NCBI GenBank assembly: GCA_963922205.1
Contig: CAWUHX010000351.1
Span: 124,001 to 188,000, forward strand
DNA length: 64,000 nucleotides
From: Romanomermis culicivorax
Lineage: Eukaryota > Nematoda > Enoplea > Mermithida > Mermithidae
Reading direction: 5' to 3'
Shown: positions 9,403 to 21,613 of the stretch, piece by piece
Layout of the letters: every line of letters begins with the position of its first letter
How positions within the stretch are numbered: position 1 is the first letter of the stretch
Program-made: the position numbers and the translations under genes
The notes under the pieces: model-generated
What the model was told of the DNA's origin: nothing
Databases searched by the model: none
What the model saw: the letters and a program-made list of their open reading frames with translations, nothing else

Positions 9403-10650
9403 AGTATAACATAAAGCAAATGATAAGAATCACGGAATTCGAACAATGGTTTGAGACAGTGTATGCAAGGCCAATGAATGTCCTTCCCCATGCCCACATA
9501 TGTTGAAAGTGGCGACTTGAAAAACACATTGGCGATGCATAGGAAACCGAACTTCCGAAGCCACATTTTGGTCAGCTTTGATGTCAAAAAGATTTCCACC
9601 AATCAACTGTATATCCACAAAAAAACCAAACTGGATATACAGAATCAAAATGCGACTAACGTCGCTAGACTCGTCCAGCTCGGGTTCCCGACTGGACATA
9701 TAATCATGTTTGACGCTCTCCCAGCTACTTCTGTCGACTGGACTGCATTTTACGAATTGGTATCGGCCCCAAAAACCATTGTCATCAGTTTCAATCAGGC
9801 CGACAATTGGAAGTGCCTAAAAGATATGCACGGCTGAGATTTTTATTCACCCGACGCCCCTAAAATGCACTCTGCAGTGCTCGTGCCCAGTATTTTGGTG
9901 GATATCCAAATCATACTGGAAAATATCGAACAATCGCCGGAAAAATGGGAGAGAGCACGTCTCATAGGCCTCTGCCCGGAAAATAAAAAATTGAAGGGGA
10001 TAGTTGCCGATATGTTCGCCTTAGACATGGAATGATTCGCGTTAGATGTGGAACGATTCACGTTATATTTCCCACAAGCGAACGATAGAATCGCCCTAGC
10101 AGGCAAGCCCGATGAGCAAGTTATAAACTACTCGATCCTAGACGCGTACTATCCGATCATAATATTTTTGGTGTACAGACGCTACGGTTTCGTGAACAGC
10201 ATCTACGATAATATTCAAATTTTTCCGCATGATTTTTTGCCGCCCAAGTACATACACACGGCGACACAAAATCTGTATGATAATGCGAGCGTCGATTATG
10301 ATGGCGGCGAAAAAGGGGCCTTTGGCGTCATAGATCCAACGCTATCGAAAAGTCTTATCCATGCGATAATGCGCGACAAAATTTTGGCGCTGAACCAAGT
10401 CATTTTCTATGATTATAAGGTTCCCAACTTGCGCTATTGTCTGTATAATCACCCTAATGTGGAACACACCACTAAACCGCTAGGACAAAAGATGCATCCT
10501 CCAAAACTACCCTCGATAAAGGGTAGCAAACAGAATATGTCGACCTTGACCGATGAGGAAATAATCGAACTGTACGATAACGCTACTATATGTGCGGAAG
10601 TAATCGACAAAGCTCTACGCTCTAATGATATAACTCATATTCATCACGTG
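9403..10650 (+). pseudogene. Element C: DEDDy-type 3'-5' exonuclease domain, decayed
   Basis: After the TTTTTTAG acceptor (intron 9187-9402) the frame reads YNIKQMIRITEFEQWFET, matching [11 protein letters not shown] and EQWFAT of element D. A frameshift near 9475 moves to the next frame. Motif I is LVSFDVKK, with the Glu of DxE replaced by Lys. Motif II is degenerate (SFNQADNW). Motif III is intact (NYSILDAYY, YxxxD). A segment GLCPENKKLKGIV matches the conserved [13 protein letters not shown] helix. Stops at 9836-9838 and near 10033 break the frame. In the RNase D/WRN family such domains degrade nucleic acid from the 3' end with two metal ions; this copy is inactive. Confidence 0.75.
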
Positions 10651-13224
10651 ATTGGTGCCCCAATGTCGCTCTTGTTCATATCGGAAATAGACCAAAATAT
10701 GGTCATGAGCGACAATATGAAACAAACAAATTTCAATTTAGTCGTAAACGATCCGTTCTCGATGTACGGTCCGCCCGAAACCTGGCCGATATACAAAATC
10801 AAATCTGATCATCAAATTTCGGAAATGCTGGCTTTAGCGCCGCTATATTCAGTTCCCAATCACAACAAATGGATGAACGCCATCAGAGGAACCATTCTGC
10901 TAGCCCTTCACATTTGCTCACCACACTCTGAAACGGAATTGTGAGCTATAATTAAAAATGAAATCCCCAAATTATTGTCGAAAAGCGATAACATCGAAAT
11001 CGACCTTATTTGTGAACAAAATTGGATTAAACGCGACAGTATGTTTGAACTAGAATTGACCGAATGGGTTAGTCGAATACCCGTAGTCAAAAAAATTTGC
11101 AATGACAATAAACGACCAGTATACACGAATCGATACTTTATGAGACCGATAGTATTTCGAAACGACAGTTTTCCTGTCTCTAGCAAAACCGATCTAGTAA
11201 CAAAAAAGAAGTATAAGGAGAACCCTTATTACTATTTTTCTTATAACTCCACGATTTTGACATCTCGAAAATGTGAACATCTCATTTGCTTTCGGCCTAA
11301 CAGCATTTTGATGATGAGTTCGAATTGCCAGTATTCCTGGAAGCAATGTTGATGGGCGAAAGTCCGACAAAAACGCCTACTCAGGCTCCTACACAAGCTT
11401 TTACAGATACTGAGCTCGATAAAGAAACGGCAATGGCCATCAAATCACTAATAAATGATATCGCTGAGGAATCGTTCACGATAAAGACCGAAGTTCCTAC
11501 CCAAACTGATATAATTCAGATGGAAAGTGACGAAGATGACGTATCGCAAACTGATACTACTGCACGGACTACAACAGCTAAGACAACGTCTTCGTTATCT
11601 CCGTTATCCAAAAATCTATCGTATAGTCAATATGAGTTAGATTGGCCTGAAGGAGAGCAGCTTGGCGCGAAAGCTGCATTGATGAAAACCATTTCGATGA
11701 AAAATGTTTCGCGAATAGACAATGATGATGACAACTCGAAAATGTTTCCACCACAAATAAATCTGACGTGACGTAAAATACCGACATCACATGAAATGGA
11801 GACCTCTACACCTGTCAGCACAGACAGTAGAACCCCTGTTTTAGAGATAAAAGAAGATCGACTATGCGACGAACATGGACAGCCAATTGTTCACATCTGA
11901 GCTTATCAATTTTTGTTATTCCGAAGATGAAACGGGATCAATAAGCAATTACGAACAATTCAGGACTATCTGGAATCTGACCCAGAAGACCCGAATTATG
12001 TTCCACTGCCGAAGAAACGTCACCATTCGCGGGAAGAAACGCAAAGCAAAAAACGAAAAGAAACTGTATCAAAAACGGGAGAATGACGTTCATGGTCTAC
12101 TACACGAAAAGAAGACGATGACTATGATAGCTCCAAAAATTGACACGGCGAATATGCGTCGAATGAACGCCTGAAGAAATATCACCAGGATCGATACTAT
12201 TCCAAGTATCAACGTGAGCACCCGAGCGATTCGAAAGATCGGCAAAAGAAATTAGAATGGGCAAACACTCTCAAATGAGATCAATTGCAAAAGGAGGAGA
12301 TAGAGAGTCAACAGCCTCCGACAGCTGACTCCAAAAGAATGATCGATGAACCGACTACATTGCAACAAGCTGAAATGGCTAGTAATCAACAACAACAGCG
12401 ACAAATCATTCAAGAATATAAAATACCGCATCGGCGATTTGACAAACAACAAACCCCACCCGAAAAACGGTACCCCAACATACCTACTGCACCTATTACA
12501 GCCCAAATAAAACCACGAACAACCAATGAAATGATTATCATTAATTATTTCAATCGCACTCATTTAAAATTCGATCGGACAATTCTACAACAAGCCACCG
12601 CGGCTTCGCAACAAATAGCTCAGGATTTCCTTGACTATTTTCATTCATGATATTTGCATCGCGACCCGCACTGCATGGAAGAACTCACCGCAGTTCTTCT
12701 AAGTTGGATGTGCGACTACTACAAATATTATGGTGCCGAAAACACAATCGTTATAACACAGCTCACGCTGTTTCTCTTCCATGTTCGACAAGCATATGAC
12801 TACAAGACCACGGATCACTCATATTTGATGGCCTGGCGTTACATTTTGCAATGCTTAACCGATACAAGAGCACCAAATTACCCGGCTACCGAAGAAAGAA
12901 AGAGATATTCATCGCGAATATCAGATGGAGATGAATAGAAAAGCTGAAGAAAAGAAACGAAAAGATACAATGATGCCGACAAAACCGGCTGTACCTCCTA
13001 AGTATCAGATGAAACCAGCACCAATCATTGACCTGGCCACAACCACGACCATGCAACCACCGGTTGTTGGAATACGAACATCATTGGGAGCGGCGCAACG
13101 AGCTCTTGCCCCACGAGCGCCAACTACGAGTCACAGACTGCAGATGCCTCCACCCAGCATTCTAAAAGCGAGCAAAACTCTGACCAAAGTCGTGCCGAAA
13201 GGTCGCAGGTTTCCGCCAAAATGA
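10651..13224 (+). pseudogene. Element C: ORF3-like region, decayed
   Basis: It continues in frame from the exonuclease domain with no stop until TGA 10942-10944, so ORF2 and ORF3 were one reading frame here. Matching landmarks with element D ORF3 are a [10 protein letters not shown] segment versus [10 protein letters not shown], and KKKYKENPYYYFSYN versus [17 protein letters not shown]. Then come an acidic Thr/Ser-rich middle, a Gln-rich stretch, a helical block near 12654-12900 and a Pro/Ala/Arg-rich basic tail ending at 13224. Several stops and frameshifts are present. The function of ORF3 is unknown. Confidence 0.6.
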
Positions 13225-13571
13225 GTCGAAATGAAGGATTGAGTATCACAATGCTAAATGCATTTGTTTTCTTTCACTAGTTTATTGTTTTCCACTGGTT
13301 TCAAATCTCTAAAATTTTAAACTTTCTCAGTACAAAAGTACTAGTTTCAATTTGCTCATCGTTTTGTGCCTTAATATTTGTGATATCATCGTTAACATTT
13401 TCTTTGTTCGTTTGTTTATGTACTTGGCCACAGCATAGAAGAATGACGGACACAAGCCACTAAAGATAAAGATTGCCCATTACAAGCTAAATGCTCTCAT
13501 ATGATCAAAACGTCAACCGCCAATGACACTTTCAAATCGCTTAAGGCGATTTACATCAGAACAGGGAGGAG

Positions 13572-14135
13572 TGTTATGGGGCGTTTTGGTGAGTTTGTAA
13601 AGTTTGTGTCGTTTTTGGAAAAGATCGGCAAGTTGGGTAAAGAGAGATCGTGACGAGACCAGCAAAGAGGTGTGGCTACGATGTGAAGAAATTGTGAAAA
13701 TGTTTTTTATTGTGAATGTTTGTACTGTAGCCAAATGGTTGTGTCCTAGCGTGTGTGAAGATTTTCAAAAGTTTGAGGCGGCGATTTTTTGTATTAGTAA
13801 ATTGTGTTCTGAGTGTGTGATCTAGGATAAGTCAAACTATTTGGAAAATAGTTTGAGTAATCGGGTGTAACTCCTAATTGGGTAAGATAGCACAGTCCCA
13901 GTTTCGGCATCCGAAAACCTTGAATGACCTGAGCAAAGAACCTTGGAAATTTGACATAGCCCTCTCTACGAGCCCATCAATCTCCTGCGTATGATTTTCG
14001 TTGCATTAAATTAGTCTAACACTCCGAGTGTTCTGTTTCTAGTGTTCCGCACGCTCTTCTACGTTCCCTACTTCTCTTACTTAAACGCGCAATTAATCGA
14101 CTAGCTATTAGCGTCTTATTTTTTACCCTATAACA
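13572..14135 (+). repeat. Element C: 3' LTR
   Basis: A 564-bp unit starts TGTTATGGGG and ends CCCTATAACA; these ends are inverted complements with one mismatch. A purine tract (AGGGAGGAG) directly precedes it, as expected for a polypurine tract. The next base begins the D2 gag fragment. The matching 5' LTR was not found in the window. Confidence 0.7.
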
Positions 14136-16031
14136 ACAGTAGTCAACTCCTTCAAGGCTTCATTTTGTGTGACCTGCAATTTATCCACTTTCTGCACCAG
14201 TTGTAGCCACTCCTTCGAAAGAATAGCTAAAAATGATTCCTTGGCCTGCTCCTCGTTAGTCTGCTTGACATCACGAGTTGACAGACCAGGTTGCATCTTT
14301 TCGCCATTCCCATCACTCCTCTGTTCCTCAACTGCCTTTTGCAACTGATTTTGTGGTCTTGCCTTTGTTTGGTTATACTTTTTAGTACTTCCATTGGGAG
14401 CATTCCCTACAAAAGCAATTTCTGGGCATTTCTCCTCTGTAGCTACAACTTGGTTTACTGCTATAGGTTTATCTTTGGCTCCAAAAGTAGTAAAAACATT
14501 TTTATATTTTTTATCAATTTGTGTTACGGCATATGCAAGGTCTTGCCTTGTTTTCATTGATGGCAATACAACCTGCAACTCCGTCTGATACAATGGGCTA
14601 CTTTTATAAATGAAGGCATTAATAATATTCTCCTGCCTTACTTGATCTGTCTGATCTGCATAGACCAGATCCACATGATCACTCAATCTCTTTAAAAACT
14701 CTTAAGCCGATTCACCCTCTTCTTGCTTCATATTGAATAGCTCTCTCTTGAGCATCGTCAAATCATAAGTCAGTGCTAGATACTTTAATATATTTCTCTG
14801 CACTTCTGTATAATTTGAGGATGTTCTTGCTATCCTGCTAGCCGTATTTTGAGACAACCTTCTCAAACATTCTTTCTTGATCTTATCAGTAGTATTTTCC
14901 AAAAACTCACTTTCCAGATCAGTAAAGAATTTGAGCGCTTCTGTCGGCTTTATACTATCATGTAAAGGTCTATGTTTCAAGGGTTTTACCACATCTCTAA
15001 CATCCACTTCTACACTTGAGCTAGAGTTCAACGTAGACAAACTACTATTATCACTGTCTGAATAATGTCTACTCCTAGCTATAGATCTATGTGATCTCCT
15101 TCTACTTTTTGATTTTCTTCTTCTTCTCTCTGGGCTAGGTTTGGCTCTATGTGTGGTGTCTCTCCAAGGAGTAGGACTTGAAAACCTAACCTCTCCCTAG
15201 GACGATTCGTCACAGATAGTCACCATCCTTTCCATAGATTTCCTATTTTCTAAATAATTATAGTCATTCAATTGTGCTTGTTCAGCATTCCTCGAACTCT
15301 GTGGTTCCTGACTCCACACTTTATCCCTAGTAGAATATCTATCTCTATTCTCCTGAGATCTTACATAAACTTCTGATTGAACCTCTCTTTTAGGTTCACT
15401 AACCCTTTCTGTTCTACTCTCTGCGTAAGAAGACTCACTCATCTTCTTTTGTCTCTCCTTTTCACTTTCTTTTTCGCGATCCTGCCTGCCTTCCAATACT
15501 TTGATTAATAAATCAACTTTCTTTTCCAAGGCGTTAATTCGTTGATCTTTTGGGTCAATTCCTTCCTTTTGATCTTCCCATCATACCCAATTCGCCATTT
15601 TCCCTTCGGCGTGTCCTCATAATAATCGCCGGCGTGTCCTCATAATAATCGTCGAAATTCATATCCACCAAATTCGATTTCCAGGCTGGTTTCGATTTCT
15701 GTCTAATCTCGTCCAGCATTTCTGTCATTGGGTGGGTAGTTTTGGGAGGCATCGTCGGTCTTTGCCTCTCCAAGGTCTGATGACCTTTGACATTTCTGCC
15801 TACAGTAGCATCAATCTCAGCTTGCCTAGCCATCTCGAAACAACCCCTCATTTATTCTTCTTCCACTCTTGACACTTCGGCAGTTTTACTTTCCTGCCTC
15901 AGTTTGGTCTCAGGCACCTGTGCTTGAATTTGTCCTACCGCTGCTTGTTCTTCAGCAGAGTCGAAATTCGAAACACTAGGCTCATGTGACCTAGGAGGTG
16001 TTCTCAAAGTTTAACCTAAAGGAACACTCAT
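14136..16031 (-). pseudogene. D2 gag fragment, broken
   Basis: The start ATG is at 16031-16029 on the minus strand. It is nearly collinear with gag of element [21 protein letters not shown] matches [20 protein letters not shown]. It has an early TAA, further stops (for example near 15190 and 14702) and a short tandem duplication near 15615-15650. At the position of the TGA in element D gag (30024) this copy has a Trp codon, which identifies that TGA as a mutation. It is cut at 14136, before the zinc knuckle. Confidence 0.85.
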
Positions 16032-16139
16032 TTTTTGTACTTTTCCCGTGTGTAACTGTTTATAAAACCCTGATGGTTTAGTTATTTTCCTGGTGGTTCT
16101 CCCATTATCCGTCGTGAGAGGCGTTAAGAGTCCACCACT

Positions 16140-16624
16140 TGTTAGGCTGCTGTGGGGTCAAGATGATGTAACTGGCCTTTGGGTTTATACAAAGGAAGCT
16201 GCAACAGTTCTGACCACAGGCTAACAAAATACAATAAACCAAAACTCTCTCACACGGTTCACCAGATACACTCCAGTACTTCACCAAACCTCAGGCAGAA
16301 CACCTTGGCATGTACCTCAGGAGCTCCTACCCAAGTCTCCACTCCTAAACTTAAAAATGCCTTCCTCTACACTCACAAAACAATACAAGTTTACCATTAA
16401 GTGTTGTATTGGAAAAACAAGACAATATCGTCCACAAAATAATATAACAAAAAGTATAAAGTAACGATAGATGCGAAGCTCCCATAACAACTTTCCAATA
16501 ATGAAAAATAACCAAAACTACGCGAAACAGTGGCAACATAAATCTATTTAAATTTGCTCTCTTTTCGCCACTTTTCGCCATGTCCACCGCCTGCGCACCG
16601 ACGCTGGAAGCTGAACATGTGCAC
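16140..16624 (-). repeat. D2 LTR (5' LTR in minus orientation)
   Basis: It begins TGTTAGGC (complement of the element D LTR end GCCTAACA) and matches the D LTR through to its promoter-side region. It ends about 20 bp short of the expected TGTTGAGG terminus. It differs from the D LTRs by many substitutions and indels, so it is an older insertion. Confidence 0.8.
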
Positions 16625-16674
16625 CCACAGTAAACCCGACATAGCAAATCTAGCCATATGAAAATTGGCCCAGA

Positions 16675-16729
16675 TGGCCCAGTAGATAGCACTCTTGACT
16701 CACAAACTCAAAGCTCACAGTTCAAATCG
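16675..16729 (+). other. tRNA-like A-box/B-box pair, possible SINE head
   Basis: TGGCCCAGTAGA resembles an A box (TRGCNNAGYNGG) and AGTTCAAATCG a B box, about 40 bp apart. The anticodon arm does not pair well, so this is not called as a tRNA gene. A tRNA-derived SINE or a chance match are the alternatives. Confidence 0.25.
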
Positions 16730-19004
16730 CGCTTGTGTTATAATAAAGCATTTCACCATTTTTATGCGGTTGTACAGGCCAAAAAGCAGACAACAAAAAT
16801 GATTTATAACTTCAATTATTATTTCAAATGAAATACGATTTAGCAGAAAATCATAATAAGGTGGATTCTAACTTTGAAGCATATAATTCTACCACCAGTC
16901 TGATTTGTTTCCTTCGGCCCACATCTAGAACAACATTCGATGACCATTTCTGGAGGAAATTTTGTGCAGCATCGCTGGTCATGGTGACTGAGTGATTTTT
17001 GAACAAACTTCTAAATAGAAGATCATTATGGTAATTTTATTTTTCATACGATTTTTCTCATTTTGAGTGTAACAGAAAGAATTTACGCTTAGAGATTTCT
17101 CCGAAATATAATTGAATGAGTATGGAAAAGGAAAATATTATTTTCAAAAAAAATGCTATATGAAGTCAAATACCATGAGCCGATTTTATAGAGACTTAAG
17201 CTCCATCTGCGGATCTCTAATGAATTTGGCCCCCCTCAGCCTTCCAACAAGAAAAATGAGGATTTTCTCCCAAAAATCTTGATTATTTTATTACTTACGC
17301 AGCTATTCAATGTCTTATTCATATCCTGTCGACTCCAATTAAAAAACGAAAGATTATTATAGAAAGCAATACTTCTGTTCACTTGGTATGAATATCTGGG
17401 AACAGCTTCGTCAAAAAGATTGAAGCTAGTTCAAGGCTATATGTTATACCATCGCCATACGGGTGCAACTCAGCTGCAGCCATTCACACAAGACATAACG
17501 GTATAACATGTAGAGTTAAGCTGAAGAATGTAGCTAGGCCGGAACTTAAGTCTTTCTTAAGAAATCGCAAGAAACCTGGTCCAAAGATCTGAAAGTCTAA
17601 CTATCTAAATGATGTAAAGAGCGTATATTCAATGGTCGCTGAAACTGCTATGTTGTTGAGAAAATTTTGACTTTTACAATAGTTTGCGGAACTTTATTAA
17701 ACCTTGGTTACGGTAGCGCTTGCTTTCAAATCTTTCACGAAAAATAGCATTAGAAAAACAAACTGTATGCCGAAATAAAAAAACTAATAACGGGCAGGAT
17801 TTTGCCTACCTATGATAGGTAAGCTCTATACTTATGTTGGTAAGTCTATGAATGCCAGCCTCCAGCAGGTCATTTTTCATCTTTAACAGTTTTATGAAAA
17901 ATAAACACTATTTTCGTTCTTCAACTTTCAAAATGACTCAAAGAAGTAAACTGCCGATCTTACTGTATAATCTATTATTAATAAAATGCTGGTAGAATTA
18001 AAAAATTAAATCCTCAAGATCCTTAGCACGAAGCTTTTTTTCTAGTATTTTCCGCCAAAAATTTGTTGGTTGAGTTGGCTTATAAACCATTTAAATGTTG
18101 TATGTCGTTGACCCTTTTTTGTACGATAGTATAGGATTGAATCGTAGTGGATCTAGGATACTGTAAGGCTAAGACATGACTCTGATAGATTTTGATAAGC
18201 TGATTCCAAAAATTGAATTAATCGGGATTCGTTGAGTTCTGAAGAAAACGTTCAAGTTCGAACATTTCGGTCCGAAGAAATTCAGTCTTTTCAAATTGTG
18301 AGTTCGGATTACGAAAAGCCTATCATGGGTCAGAAAAAATCCACTTGTAGTAAAATTGGCTGAATATTGATCACAACCCCCCATTTTGGCTTACTTTTGA
18401 TAATTAACATTGATTGCCACGGCAACCAATTGAACTTCATAAAATTTTTTATAGAATAATAGTCTGGGCGTGCTTATTCCAGAAAAGTTCTGGACAGCAA
18501 GTCTTTTTCCAAATGACCCTCGACGCGCAGAAAGATGTTCGCGCAAACAATAAACAACCTGCGTATACATGATACCTCTTTTTCTCGAGTTGACTGTAGC
18601 AGTAATAGGAAAAAAAAAAGAAAAACAATGTCTTCCTATGATGCCTATGATCTACTGTATGCTCACCGATTTATACGGATAATTTCGCTGAGGCTCATTT
18701 GGAAATGAACATGCGATAGACAAGATTCCAGCTGAAAAATGAAAAATTTCGAAAAAACTTACCTGATAGTATATTATATTCCAGCGCATCACATTTCACC
18801 GACACTGCAGCGTGAAATGTGAAAAATTTGAAAAAGTTTTCGCGCCCATTTTTTTCATGTTCTGATCAAAATTAATTTTAAAAATATGATGTGTCTACAC
18901 TCTACAGACGAATCCCGTGGAAAGAATATTCATAGTCAATTACCAAATTTTCGAGTGAATCACACAAATATATATCAAATAATAATCGTCTCATCAAATA
19001 ATGA
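16730..19004. other. Intergenic stretch without a recognised gene
   Basis: AT-rich non-coding sequence. Around 17430-17560 it contains fragments resembling the foldback repeat at 20718-21059 (AGCTGCAGC and AGAGTTAAGCT motifs). No convincing further exon of the DEG/ENaC gene was found here on the minus strand. Confidence 0.4.
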
Positions 19005-20353
19005 TCATTGAGTATTGGATGAATTTTCTTTTCTATCTTGTCGCTCGCTTTGCTGTTGTTCTTTCAGCCTTTGTGCATACTTCTGAAAATATGATGAAGT
19101 TCACAAACTTGGGACCAGTTGAAAATAGATACAGTATTCTAAGAAGTATTTCTCGATAGACCTCGTTATAGACCTCAACGAGGTCTATCGATCGATACCC
19201 CATTTCCAGGATTTAAAGCAAAAAATTCTGTACGCCCCTGACAGTGTATCTCACTTCGCAAATAGGATTAGGGCCTTTGCGCCTGCCCCCACCAACCGCT
19301 GGGGCATTGGTCGTTGTCATCGTGCTAGACTTGGACGATGGAGAAACGTCCTTCTTATCTAATTTCAAGTCGCAGAGGGAAAAAAGATTTTTCAGAGCTG
19401 GCACTTTGTCGATTTGACTTTTACGGATCGCGTTTAAGTTGCAAAAAGTGACGGCCGGAAATTTCAATTTGTCGTGGTTGATCTAAAAATTTCAATTCTA
19501 GTTGTTTCGTGCTTTTATAATAAAAGTGGAGATTGAGTAGTATTCATGATATTTACAATTTGCTGCTAAACCGTATGTCACACAGGATCGGAAGTCCTTG
19601 CACAATTTTTCAAGTAAAAAATCTTACTGTAAAAGCTTCGTGTAAACGATCTTGAAGACAACTCTGAGTTTTGTCATCTATTGATTCACAAGTATTTTAT
19701 TAAAGACATGCTTAATTTTCACAATAATATAGTGAAAAAATGATCAAAACTATGAATCGTTTCAGCACTTCACATTATGAATACGCGTTTTTAGGGCTTT
19801 TGTAGGCAACGATTACTATTTTCTAATCATTTTTGGATTCTTCAAGGGAAAATATAGGATTTTTTTTCTTTGAAAGATCTCCTAAAATTTTGGGTAATCG
19901 AAGGCCACATGCACAAAAAAAATTGTCTGACCCCCCGTATACCTCGTTAGACTCAGGCTCATACATCGGCTTATAGGTAAAACTCAAGCCTAACCTCGAA
20001 TTTGTGCTTGAAATTTGGTTTTATCCTGATCTTTTCCCAAAAAATTGCTGAATCTGGTCACCGGTCCTGCCTCGTCTTTTGCCCGTCAGAACTGATGATT
20101 TGAATCCTGACCCAACAGTTTCCTTTTCTGAGTTCAACCCGCCATACTATTCATGGATTACCTCCGATTTCACAAGAACTGGATCACTGTTGTACTGGTT
20201 AACAAATTGTACGGTATTTATGATCACGACGCCAAACATGGCTACGACGATACCGAGCCACATCAATTTCATCCATAACTTTTCGCTGGTGGCTATGTGA
20301 TTGACCCCATGGCACGAAGTATAGATGGCTAAATCGGTCAAAGTTTCTACCAT
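19005..20353 (-). CDS. DEG/ENaC (degenerin) channel-like protein, short form, three exons
   Basis: On the minus strand, exon 1 is 20353-20162 (ATG in AAACATGG, donor GTAATC). Exon 2 is 19482-19255 (acceptor TTTTTAG, donor GTGAGA). A tentative exon 3 is 19082-19005 (acceptor TTTTCAG, stop TGA). All joins are phase 0 and the CDS is 498 nt (165 residues). Exon 1 has the family motif TSCHGVNHI followed by a hydrophobic first membrane segment (LMWLGIVVAMFGVVIINTV). Exon 2 opens with LKFPAVTFCNLNAIRKSQI, the classic start of the ectodomain. Full degenerins have 500-plus residues, a Cys-rich ectodomain and a second membrane segment; none of that was found. It may therefore be a truncated gene, or exon 3 may be wrong. 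Such channels pass sodium in nerve, muscle and epithelium. Confidence 0.72.
19153..19191. repeat. Perfect 15-bp inverted repeat in the DEG/ENaC intron
   Basis: The arm TCGATAGACCTCGTT and its exact complement flank a 9-nt loop. It lies in the inferred intron between exons 2 and 3. Confidence 0.7.
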
Positions 20354-20717
20354 GTTTGTTCGACTTGTGAATAGAATTTGCAGACAATTGATGGAAAATT
20401 TTGAAAGTTACTTTCACTTGATGTCTTAGGAACTGTAGCTAATGACTTCACCATTTTGATGACAGTAGATTTCATAATGAACTTGAAGTCAACATGGCAA
20501 CGAGTAAAAAAATTGTGAATAATGTATACACGAAATGAAAAAAGGACTCATATGCATTTGTGATGCCTCCGTTGCAATGCCAAAGTAGTGACAAGTCCGA
20601 GAAACTGAATCAAATTGACGGCTACCTGGGCCCAGTTGCACGAATATAACTCTTACCAAGGAAACCCTTTCGGTCAACTTCATATCCAAATAACTCGTCA
20701 AATCTGAGAGCTGGGGC

Positions 20718-21059
20718 CGGTTTCATCAAAGAGACTTACGCTCCAGCTGAGCTGCAGCTTAAACTGTAGCTTAACTCTATATGCTATACCATTGCCGTTA
20801 AGCTGGAGCTCAGCCGTAGCTTAACTCATGTACACAAACCATATCGAGAAAGTCAAGTTGCAGCTGAGCTATAGCTTAACTCTGTATGTTATAACATTGT
20901 CGTTAAGGTGTAGCTCAGCTGCAGCTTAAATTTCCCGATATGTTTTGTGTGTCTGAGTTACAGCTGAGCTGCAGCTTAACGGCAATGATAAAGCATATAG
21001 AGTTAAGCTACAGCTTAGGCTGCAGCTCAGCTGGAGCTTCAGTCTCTTTGATGAAACCG
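20718..21059. repeat. Foldback MITE-like inverted repeat
   Basis: The 342-bp unit starts CGGTTTCATCAAAGAGACT and ends with its complement AGTCTCTTTGATGAAACCG. Inside, AGCTGAGCTGCAGCTTAA-type units recur on both strands. It lies between the divergently oriented DEG/ENaC and EB-module genes. No target duplication was identified. Confidence 0.8.
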
Positions 21060-21613
21060 CTCGCTGTCCTTCTTCACATATCGTGAATGATTTTTTTGAA
21101 AGCTGCAATAAGACCGGAAGATTGGAACTGGAGTCGAACAAATTCATCGACTCGCTTTGGTCGAAACCCTAAATGACGGACTTCACAAGTGTGAAAAATA
21201 TGCAAAAATTTACTAAAATGTTAGAAATCCGATCCAAAAGTGATAAAAGTGTGCAGAAAAATTAAATTTTGAGCCTATCTTGTCTCGAAAATCAAATTAT
21301 CGCTTTTTCTTGTTCGATTTTGATTTTATAGTATGGGTGTCGTATCAAGCCCGCCCACAGCTTAAGCCACCTTCGACTACCACCACAGACCGGTTTTTAG
21401 AAATGGGTAAAAAATTTTAAAGTCGAATCAAAACTTTGGCCCTACGTTGAAAATATCATCAAACAACACAATATGTTAGAAAAGTTAGTGTTCTTGCCTA
21501 AATCTGGTATGAGACGACGACATCGGTGCAACGCCTTTCCAAAAATCGAAGCCAGTGTTCATTAATTAGTGGTTTTTCGTATCTGTTGTTTAGAAAACCG
21601 ATATACGGGTTTA

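Larger units (their letters stand above)
6744..14135 (+). mobile_element. Decayed Ty3-type LTR retrotransposon 'C' with exonuclease/ORF3 module
   Basis: This is a 5'-truncated element. In order it holds a gag tail, aspartic protease, pol linker, integrase C-terminus, a spliced exonuclease ORF, an ORF3-like region and a 3' LTR. Reverse transcriptase, RNase H and most of integrase are absent between about 8083 and 8090. The gene order and many short motifs match element D at 28.7-42.8 kb, but protein identity is low, so it is a distinct family. No 5' LTR was found; the left edge meets the GATA array. The right edge lies next to a minus-strand gag fragment of the D2 family. Confidence 0.85.
14136..16624 (-). 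mobile_element. Minus-strand 5' fragment of LTR element family D ('D2')
   Basis: On the minus strand it holds an LTR, the leader with the same primer-binding region, and gag up to the point where element C's LTR abuts it. Gag is highly similar to that of element D, so both belong to one family. The rest of the element (pol onward) is not found on the other side of element C, so it was lost. Confidence 0.85.

Noticed and set aside
16675-16735. A tRNA gene
   Set aside because: The A and B boxes are weak and the anticodon and acceptor arms do not pair, so only a tRNA-like note is kept.
18169-18384. Minus-strand 71-residue ORF considered as a further DEG/ENaC exon
   Set aside because: It lacks the ectodomain Cys pattern and TM2 motif, and no splice sites fit the phase of exon 2.
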